Of a DNA stretch of 64,000 bases, positions 56,647 to 64,000 are shown piece after piece. The stretch's first letter is position 1, and each line of letters begins with the position of its first letter. The notes beneath the pieces were generated by a model. It was not told the DNA's origin. It saw nothing but the letters and a program-made list of their open reading frames with translations, and made no database searches. The position numbers and the translations under genes were made by a program. Origin of the DNA: Drosophila pseudoobscura (taxonomy: Eukaryota > Arthropoda > Insecta > Diptera > Drosophilidae). Location of the stretch: NCBI RefSeq assembly GCF_009870125.1, contig NC_046683.1, positions 10,912,001 to 10,976,000 on the forward strand, written 5' to 3'.

Positions 56647-56654
56647 CTTTTATA
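56647..56654 (-). promoter_or_regulatory. TATA box of the lectin-like gene
   Basis: TATAAAAG on the minus strand. Candidate initiators CACAGT and TCAGTT lie about 34-41 nt downstream, and the ATG follows within about 25 nt of these. A TATA promoter with a very short leader suits a highly regulated secreted protein. Confidence 0.65.
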
Positions 56655-57019
56655 GACTCCGCCACATCTGGCAGAGCCCTAACGTTTGGCGTGGCACCAC
56701 CGATATGTATCATGTTTACATTCGAGCCCAGGAAAGGTCTGACTAGCCTTTCGTTTAACGTATGATTGTACACCTTTTACTTCTGCACAGTGCATTTCTG
56801 CGAACCGAACCTTTCCATAGCAGTTGTTGAAAAATGATCAAGCCATTGAAGAAATAAAACACTCCCTGCGTGTGTGGTATCGAATCAATAAGCAGACATC
56901 TTGCATCATTCCACTGAATGAAAGACAGAAAATGTACGTAAAATACAGACTCTAAACAATATTGATAATTAAACTCAAAAGAAGAGATTAAATGCAGTTA
57001 CATGAACGTTTGAAAGATC
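56655..57019. other. Spacer between the lectin-like gene and Inx6
   Basis: About 365 nt containing upstream lectin promoter DNA and the Inx6 3' UTR. No clear polyadenylation signal for Inx6 was found here. Confidence 0.5.
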
Positions 57020-58473
57020 TCAGACTTGACTCTCATCGCAGAAGCGGTCAATGCTGACGATTTCATTGTTGGAGCCCATCAGATTCAGGGTGGGGGCCAT
57101 CAGAGTCAGGGTGGGAACAGATGGATTCCTATCGGCATGAGTGGGGCTCAGCGCCCCAATCGAACGATGCTCCTGTGGATTGTTGTTAGTCGTGTAGTGA
57201 GCAGATGACAATTGCCTTTTGGATGAGGATGCGTGCAGGCCGGCACGCTCCTCCATCAGCTCCGTGTAGAGCTGTTCGACCAGTTCACGGAAGAGCGTGG
57301 GATTCACGTTGATGCTGACGCCCATGAGGACGAACCAGTCCCCGTATCCGGCGGTGGACAGCACCTCGCGAACATGCGACTTGGGCATGCCGCGCAGATG
57401 GGTGCGCAGCAGCTGGAGCCGCAAGTGGGAGCAGAAGACGAGAGCGAGGCGGTACAGGATGTTCAGGGCGGACAGCATGGCGATGAACAGGAACCACACA
57501 TACAGCACGGCGAAGATCTTCTCGTTCAGGATGTTCAGCGGCAGGACGCAGAGGATGTCGAGCACGTTCGGACTGCCGCTGGGCCCGTACACAAACATCT
57601 CGCACTTGGCCACCTTGGGAAAAACCCGCGAGCTCATCATGTTCCACAGCTGCCAATCGTACACGGGTATGGCGGCCAGGGCGTGTATGTACTTGTGCCA
57701 GAACCCATTGAACACCACATCCATAAGCCAAAAGTTCAGTATCTGCTGGAATGCTTTATAGATTAGAGAGGAGCCTAAGCCTGGAGCGACGGGCTTACAA
57801 GGCGTATACTTACGCTGATCAGTAGGTTGAGCATCTCGCAGAAGGTATACTTGATGGCATAGCAGCAGTGGATGCTGGAAAATTTCGCCCGAAAGTACTT
57901 GGTGAGCATCTGGAGCCGGGTGCGGTAGGTGTCCTCCAGGATGATGGCGCCAGCCACTTCGCAGCACAGCTGCGCCATGCGATGCCCCTCCCACACCTTC
58001 CACAGATACGAGGGCAAGTAGAAGAGCAGCGACTGGAACAGCAGAATCATGAACACCCACTGATAATATCGCAGATAGAGGCGCTTCGTAACGCCCCGCT
58101 TCTCGGGACCCACGCCCTCGGCTATCGAAATGATGCGGACGAACTGCTGATCCCTGGCCATCAGTCTGCGCAGATCGCTCCGATTGAAGTCCGCGGGGGG
58201 CAGTCCGCGCAAGAAGAGCCCGGCGCTGCTGTTGCTCTCGGTGGGCAGGATATAGGTGCCCATTGTCCAGCAGTAGGACTGTATGTACTCCGTGTGGCTG
58301 CTGGTGCTGATGCACAGGATGGGCTCTCCGAAGTACTGCTTGGCCGACAGCAGGATCGTGCAGGTCAGCAGGATCACGATGGTGCACTTGGAGTGCAGTG
58401 TGAATATCGGGTCGTATATGCGCACCGTCTTCTGGCGCAGGTACTTTGAAAGAGGCTTCACTGCCGCATACAT
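57020..58473 (-). CDS. Inx6: Innexin 6 gap-junction protein
   Basis: Exons 57814-58473 and 57020-57742 give 460 residues. Innexins form hexameric gap-junction channels with four membrane segments. The start MYAAVKPLSKYL, the family hallmark YYQWV (LRYYQWVFMILLFQSLLFYLP), paired extracellular cysteines (LCISTSS...YCW; KCEMFVYGPSGSPNVLDILC) and the cytoplasmic C tail ending FCDESQV are visible. The match to D. melanogaster Inx6 is close as I remember it, with divergence in the first extracellular loop and the C tail (that protein is about 481 residues). The intron acceptor is a CAGCAG tandem site. A TTG two codons upstream is not taken as the start. DRE at 58774-58781 lies 301 nt upstream. Confidence 0.93.
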
Positions 58474-58984
58474 AGCCAAAATCTTAAGGAACTTTTATTT
58501 GATGTATTTTTGTTGTTGTTGTGTTTTGTTGCGGTCCAGGACTCCGCTTACCGCTTGCCGCAGGAAGAACTTTCCAGAAATAGGTTTTTTTTTGTTTTCA
58601 ACAAAATCTGACAAGTCTGTCTCATTTCTTATCGATTGTAGAGCCGATTAACTTTGTGCAGTGTTGCCAGCACTGAAGTGCAAATAGGAACTGAGTTGCC
58701 ACCAATCTTCCAATTAATGATAATATTCGGATTCGGATTACTACAGAGTCGCATGCTATTGACCATCGATAGATATCGATACAATCTACGTTTACTTCAT
58801 TGGAAGATTGTCGAAGTGGACGGTGGAGTGTAGTGGATGCCAAGGCAAAAAGCTCTACATTAGATCCACTTCTGGTATAGTCTTGTTTGCAGTTGCTTTC
58901 CGATAGAAATGCATTCTGTGTGGTGTCAAGTGTTGTACAATTTAGTACAAATTTAATTTGTGGAGCATTGCCAAAATTGGGCAT
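58474..58984. promoter_or_regulatory. Inx6 leader and promoter with double DRE-like sites
   Basis: CATCGATAG (58764-58772) and TATCGATA (58774-58781) are adjacent, about 300 nt upstream of the Inx6 ATG. The stretch between is probably leader. No coding frame is supported. Confidence 0.55.
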
Positions 58985-61800
58985 TGCCAGATCGTAGCAC
59001 AGCTAATCATTACGGAAAGTGATGAGTGTAAGTGCCGATTTAATCGTTCGAGCTTAAGTAAATGCAACGATTCTCTATATTTATGGTCTTTAGAGCACTA
59101 GAGATACCTAGACTTTGGCAAGAGCACGCTTGATGCTCTTTTTTCAGCATTGCCAGCTTGGACACGAGTACGTGGTATTTGCACTTGATTTGTTAACCCA
59201 TCAATTGGGTAAACTTTGCTGGAAGCGACTATGAACAGCGTTTTAAATTCCATCAGCCATCACCTATCACCCATCATCAATCCGCACCTAAGCACCGCGA
59301 CTAGGACCCCTGCCCCGGGTGTCCACTCACGCAGACTCACGCAGACATCCTCGCAGTGGTACTCGTATGTATGAGGATCACGAGCTATGGGAACGGCAAC
59401 GAATGGCAATAATAATAAAATGATTAATCGATGCTACATGACTGCATATACAAATAATTCCCAACGGTGTGTCGTCATCAGCGTCATTACCCACATCGTC
59501 CTCATCATCATCATCATCATCATCGTTGGAAGTGGGAGTGGGAGTGGAAAGCAGCAACTACATCGTCATCCACATTATCATCCTCGCTGCCGGATGGCCC
59601 CGTGCAAATGTTTATTGTGGGAATTCGTTGACTGGAACGTGTCGAGTGGCGACTCCAGCATCAGTTGCCCCACCACCTTCACAGCCTTCACCCAGGGCAC
59701 ACTCCCGGCCTCCGTTCGCTGTACATCCATCTCTGCATCTCTCCCTCTTCCTCTCTTCCGCTATTGCCAGGGCCACAAAAATTAAATTTATGAATTGTTT
59801 CGTTTGTGCGTGACCAGAGATTTACAATAATCAGAAATCGGGAATCAAAGAACACGCTCAGGAGACTAATTAGTCCTGGCCTGGTGCCGTATATACCCGG
59901 GCTGCAAAAATTATAATTATAATTTCTCGTGTCTACCAATTGCCCTATCCCTTATCCATTCACCTCCAGCCCCTGCGCTGATTGTTTGGCCATAAAAGAG
60001 GAATGAGAATGAGAATGAAAATGAAATATGAATTGAAATTACGTTAAATGAAGAAGTCACAACGTTGCCATACCCTTGTAGAGGGTATTATAATTTCCAT
60101 CAGACGGCCCCAAAAACGAACCAAAGCAAACTTTCATTCTACCGTTTCTTAGCCTTAGAGGAAAATCATTTAGCATTTGCATCCCAACCAAAGAAATATT
60201 TTAAGCAGAGAACAGCAAAAATGATGTTTTCACCCGTCACGCAAGAATTTCAGAAAAAAGGCAGTATGAAGGCCCTGGTTGTTCCGGAACAATCGTGGAA
60301 CTCGAAACTTTGCAATCGATTGAAGTGCAACTCTGAAATGGGATGCTGTCTCTTGGAAGTATGAAAATAATCGATGGATATCACAAAATCTGCCTCAGCA
60401 GAGCTGGGTTTGATCTGCAGTGCTTATTGCACGTGATGGAATACATTTAACGAACCATAATCCAAATAACCGCATTAAATAGATACTAATTTCTTGGCAG
60501 CCGCCCACACTCGCCCACAACGGCCCCAATCACAGCCAGGTGATGATCCGCTTGCTGGGCTACCAATGCGAAACACCACCCATAAAAGCCCATAAAAGTT
60601 CGCTGACAGCTTTTTAAATATTTATTTAAATGAAATTCATTATTTAAAGCGATTTTTCATTGACCACAAAAACCGAAAAACGTTTGCTGCCGACCCCGGC
60701 CCCGGCCCCAGCCCCAGCCCCAGTCCCGGCCCCAGCCCCAGCTCTTTTCTGGCTGGGGACTGGCGTGGCCGGTACTGGGTGCGGGTGTCTGGCCAAGGGT
60801 GTCCAGCCATGGATGGGTGAAACGATGAATGGCTGAAAGGATGGATGGCAGGATCTTTTTCCCCGACTCCCCACTTTTTCGACGGCTATGTATGTGTGTG
60901 TGTGTTTGTGTGGGCATTGTGTTGGGCTATGGCCACGCATTTCGTGCTTAAATAAATAAATTGAACAATTATGCGTGGTTGCGGTTGTTTTGGCTTTGAT
61001 GGAGCCCAGGCATAATCCTATTACCGGGCCATTCTCCATTCTCCGGCCGACAGTTGCCCTGCCCGTTGACGACTCCCATTCGCATATCCCCAATATCCCA
61101 TTTCCATTTCCATTCCCGATGCTTCGATGCCGATGCCGCTGCCGATCCCTTTCTGCGCTGTAACTCCTGAATGCGGTAACTGCTGTATGGTCAAACGTTG
61201 GCCGCTGAAGGATACTGTACTCGTGGATTGGTCGATGGTGGTTTACTTTTCCGCATAAATCTGCCAAAGCAGCTGCCAGCCCAGCCCAGCCCAGCCTAGC
61301 CTAACACAGCACAGCCCAGCCCATTCTTCCTCTGCTCTGTCTGTGGACCAGGGTTTAGTTTGCGTTTTCCCCAGCTCGACTCGATTCGATTCGATTCGAT
61401 TATTTGATGCGAAAATCGGTCAAACTTTGTTAAACTTTGGTACGATTTCCCAATAATTAACGAGGTTTATTTCCATTACCATAATTGGCAATGCTTTTAC
61501 CCGTAAATTACACTGTTGGTAACCTCTGGTGGCAAGTTCTGAAGTTCTGTTTTTCGATATTCGGGCTTGTTGCAATCTGAAATATGGAGATACAGATTAA
61601 ATGAATTGTACTTATATGGCTGCAATCTAATGATGGTGTTCTATATCTACGAAGCCTTGGTTTTGACTCAGTTTTAAGGAGGAACTTCTTGGGTTACTTA
61701 CTTGTTTGATGCGACTTCTTTTCGTTGAAAAAACCACGGGCAAGCCAAGCAATCTAAAAAAGGGAATACTCGTATAAATTGAATGGATCGCGTATAAATT
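58985..61800. other. Low-complexity spacer
   Basis: It contains ATC-repeat runs near 59498-59525, a repeat head fragment at 60070-60110, a GGCCCC/CAGCCC minisatellite at 60692-60742, CAGCC runs at 61280-61320 and cgattcgattcgatt near 61382-61400. No gene is supported; the 99-codon frame at 60065-60364 begins inside the repeat fragment. Confidence 0.5.
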
Positions 61801-61986
61801 ATGACTGAATTTGGAGAGCAGATCTGCGGTTGGCCGGGTATGCCGGGTCCACTCCACTCTGACAACATGTCTCGCCACAGCCTGAACTCTTGTCAAAAGC
61901 ACTTGGAAGGCTTGGACTGCTCCTTGCTGTACCACCGCAAGGCAGTGCTCGTGGAGCAGTCCCGCGACACTGTTCGCGACCACTGA
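61801..61986 (+). CDS. Doubtful ORF of 61 residues containing a hairpin
   Basis: MTEFGEQICGWPGMPG... to TGA, with GC-rich third codon positions unlike its surroundings. No domain is recognised and no promoter motif is close. It overlaps an inverted repeat (61914-61962). It could be a gene fragment, a small gene or a structured RNA; none is established. Confidence 0.2.
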   Translation: MTEFGEQICGWPGMPGPLHSDNMSRHSLNSCQKHLEGLDCSLLYHRKAVLVEQSRDTVRDH

Positions 61987-62631
61987 CCATCATCACTCGG
62001 GAAAGGGTTTCCAGCAAGGGCCTGTCACTGGGTACCCACCCATACGCGTGTCTGTCTCTGGCATTTCAGGTCGCGTCGCTGCCACTTGCCACTTGCCACT
62101 TGGCTTGAAATTTATGCGTTTAATAATGCATCGGAGTTGAGAGAGTCCGAAGAGTTGGATGATGGCTCCCGCGATGACGCTAGTTACCTCTGAGGCCACA
62201 TCATCATCATCACCATCATCGTCGTCAAGGGGCTGGACCCGTTATTATGTGCCAACATGGCCGTCAACGTGACACAAAGACAAAGCCAAAGGCGAAGGCA
62301 TCGGCGACGGCGACGGCGACGGCAAAGACGATATCAGCATATGTTTGGAGTGTGTGGGCGAATGTATCCCAGCATGTTCCCGCCGTGCATTGTTCGATTA
62401 ATGACTTCACGACGTGAGTTGAATAACTTTGATTTAGTGTCATATCATTTTGCGTGCCACACAACACAGGCACAGGATGGAACAGAACGGGGCCGAAACC
62501 GAACCAAATACAGAACGGGGCGACCGAAGAGGGTACGATTCTCCCAGCTAATTATATTTATTTACTGGGCGTGCACACAGACACAGGGACACAAAGCGAC
62601 AGAGGGAGATGCCAGTACGAATACCATATAA
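61987..62631. other. Spacer with GGCGAC-type minisatellite
   Basis: It includes gcgacggcgacggcgacggc near 62303-62322 and atcatcatcatc near 62202-62220. No gene is supported. Confidence 0.5.
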
Positions 62632-63020
62632 CTAGAGGGTAGACAGCAGCTTGTGGGGCCACCGACTTGAGCCTTTAATTAATATTAGAATCCCAGTAGC
62701 AATCAAACGGTGGCGCATGAGGAACATATTTGATGTGATATTGCCAACAATGGAGATGAACTCATCGACAAAGAGATGCGGCTCCGAGTGACCAACCAGA
62801 GATGTGGCTGTGGTCGTCTTAGATTGTCGATTAAGCTTGTTCGCTTCGGCGAGCAGGCGATTGAGCGATTCTCTGATTTGCTGATGGGTAAGGGCAGGGG
62901 CTGTACATATATACAGCGATTTTAATGAAGCATTGGTAAGCGCTACACAGAATTATTCGTGGGCAAAAGGATGATTTGGGCACAATATTAACTTGGGATA
63001 TTAAACTCGTACTCGCCCAT
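62632..63020 (-). CDS. Candidate small gene, 98 residues, unrecognised
   Basis: Exon 1 (62993-63020, MGEYEFNIP) and exon 2 (62632-62900, after tatatgtacag) join in phase across a 92-nt intron. The intron donor gttaat is weak. The stop-free second exon reads THQQIRESLNRLLAEANKLN..., then LFVDEFISIVGNITSNMFLMRH; the first stretch is a likely amphipathic or coiled-coil helix. The last ~20 residues are less convincing, so the real 3' end may differ. A DRE 108 nt upstream (63128-63135) supports transcription. Family unknown. Confidence 0.45.
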
Positions 63021-63127
63021 CCTAAGCGGAAAATGTTCTTAAAATGCTGAAAGGGTATTTTTAAACACTTCACCAATTCAGGGTTGAAAAAAGTACCTGA
63101 GCTTAGTGATGGGTGTAATGAAGAATA

Positions 63128-63135
63128 TATCGATA
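63128..63135. promoter_or_regulatory. DRE between two divergent small ORFs
   Basis: TATCGATA, 108 nt from the minus-strand ATG at 63020 and 133 nt from the plus-strand ATG at 63269. It is followed by another atatcgg phrase. The position is typical of a bidirectional housekeeping promoter. Confidence 0.55.
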
Positions 63136-63268
63136 TTGATGCACTAAATATCGGCTATATCTATTGCTACGAATATTAATAACTTTTTAGTACATATAGC
63201 GCTTCAAACTTTCTTACTTATGCCTTTTTTTCGCACCTAGTCAAAAGTGTAGACCCCATTTCTTGCCA

Positions 63269-63427
63269 ATGAGATGTAAGCCGCGACAAGCACCTCCTAT
63301 TCAGGTTCAAGGTTTCTACAAATGCTGCAATCGATGGTACAAATCGCTCATTGAACGGACACATCCAGTAAGCACCGAACAGAATTCGGCTCATGTGAGT
63401 TTTAAAAGATTAAACAGTGTAACTTAA
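63269..63427 (+). CDS. Candidate small ORF, 52 residues, basic and cysteine-containing
   Basis: ATG AGA TGT to TAA, with AATAAA overlapping the stop region. The peptide MRCKPRQAPPIQVQGFYKCCN is followed by RWYKSLIERTHPVS. An acceptor-like tttttttcgcacctag lies just upstream at 63240, and a gtgagt donor-like site occurs at 63395, so this may be one exon of a longer spliced gene. No family is recognised. The DRE at 63128 supports a nearby start. Confidence 0.4.
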   Translation: MRCKPRQAPPIQVQGFYKCCNRWYKSLIERTHPVSTEQNSAHVSFKRLNSVT

Positions 63428-64000
63428 TAAAAGACATTCCCACAATTGCCGTGCAAATACACAAGAGCTAAAGACAAAGGAAATAAGTTATTGAAAAGAA
63501 AATAGATTAAGCTTAATATTAAGATACAAAATCAACACGAAAAGATAGATGAATGCACATGAATAAGACGATGATTGGAAAAGAGAGATCGAAATAGGAG
63601 TAAATTGATAGGAAGACCACTTAAGTCAATATTTAATGTTTTTCATGCAACAATTTGACTTTGATTTCTTTCTCTGCCCTTCATTGGACATATTGTATTT
63701 GAAACCAGATGCGAATTGGCCTCCACTTTCCGTGAACCCGTTCCCGTTCCCGTTTGCACCCATTTCGTGCGATACTGGTGGTTAGCCATTCCCTGTGTTC
63801 ATTATGTGGGGGTCTGGGATTTCAATTTACCCCATTCGACCAGTTGCATGTTTGCGTAGTTAACTAGCCATAGACACAGCCATGACCGGGACAAAAACAT
63901 GCCCGGCCAGTGCTCTGTAGAGGGTTCAAATTCGATTCGGTCTCCCGGCTAGTTAGGTCCGGACCGAACTCACTCCGGCTCTGTCTTCGACTGTAGCTCC
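63428..64000. other. Right edge, no gene supported
   Basis: AT-rich up to about 63700, then mixed composition with cgttcccgttcccgtt at 63737-63752. Nothing is recognised; it could be intron or 3' flank of the ORF at 63269. Confidence 0.4.

Noticed and set aside
57868-58449. 193-codon plus-strand open frame
   Set aside because: Antisense to Inx6 exon 1, low-information composition.
60065-60364. 99-codon open frame
   Set aside because: Its start lies inside a dispersed repeat fragment and the rest has no protein signature.
1-64000. Retrovirus-like, LTR or other virus-like elements
   Set aside because: No protease, reverse transcriptase, integrase, capsid or envelope-like frame and no paired long terminal repeats were recognised.
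1-64000. CRISPR arrays, operons, bacterial-type signals
   Set aside because: The window is clearly intron-bearing animal DNA; apparent short repeats are microsatellites.

Overview
This is animal DNA, almost certainly from a Drosophila X chromosome (Muller element A). Reasons: short introns of about 60-70 nt with GTRAGT donors, DRE sites (TATCGATA) and Ohler motif 1/6 sequences near gene starts, abundant TA/CA/GA microsatellites, and a run of proteins matching the D. melanogaster 19C-19D neighbourhood as I remember it. Protein and repeat differences suggest a species outside the melanogaster group, and the repeats look obscura-group-like, but that is inference. Gene models were built by hand from splice signals and reading-phase checks.

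Layout. 1-1600 (+): 3' end of an EGF-repeat gene. 3834-5233 (-): Rab35. 6541-7107: a fresh 290-bp-period tandem duplication downstream of Phf7. 7123-8647 (-): Phf7. 9600-10865 (+): dienoyl-CoA isomerase. 11068-12759 (-): mitochondrial Xaa-Pro aminopeptidase. 13476-13697 (+): small ORF, then a TIP41/TIPRL gene at 13728-14750. 14996-16321 (-): AnxB10. 17644-24439 (-): sw (dynein intermediate chain) with tiny alternative exons. 25116-25405 (+): unrecognised 65-aa gene. 27886-29751 and 32401-35004 (+): obst-A and Peritrophin-A. 35703-37865 (-): BTB-BACK-PHR protein. 39493-41061 (+): Rab10. 42983-44649 (-): GlcNAc-6-phosphate deacetylase. 44650-55763: long gap without a convincing gene. 55764-56595 (-): C-type lectin-like secreted protein. 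57020-58473 (-): Inx6. 58474-62600: mostly low-complexity DNA. 62632-63427: a possible head-to-head pair of small unrecognised genes around one DRE.

The genes form no single pathway. Links between neighbours are structural: sw and AnxB10 stand in the tandem order that gave rise to the Sdic chimeras in D. melanogaster, with no Sdic here; obst-A and Peritrophin-A are adjacent chitin-binding matrix genes with the same exon-domain architecture; two Rab GTPases lie about 34 kb apart.

The most notable noncoding signal is a dispersed repeat of about 230 bp carrying a ready-made housekeeping core promoter (Ohler motif 1 plus several Ohler motif 6 copies). It lies upstream of Rab35 and of the BTB-PHR gene, with partial inverted copies upstream of Rab10. 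The most notable coding details are a probable 3-nt microexon in AnxB10 and the small genes. No virus-like element was recognised.
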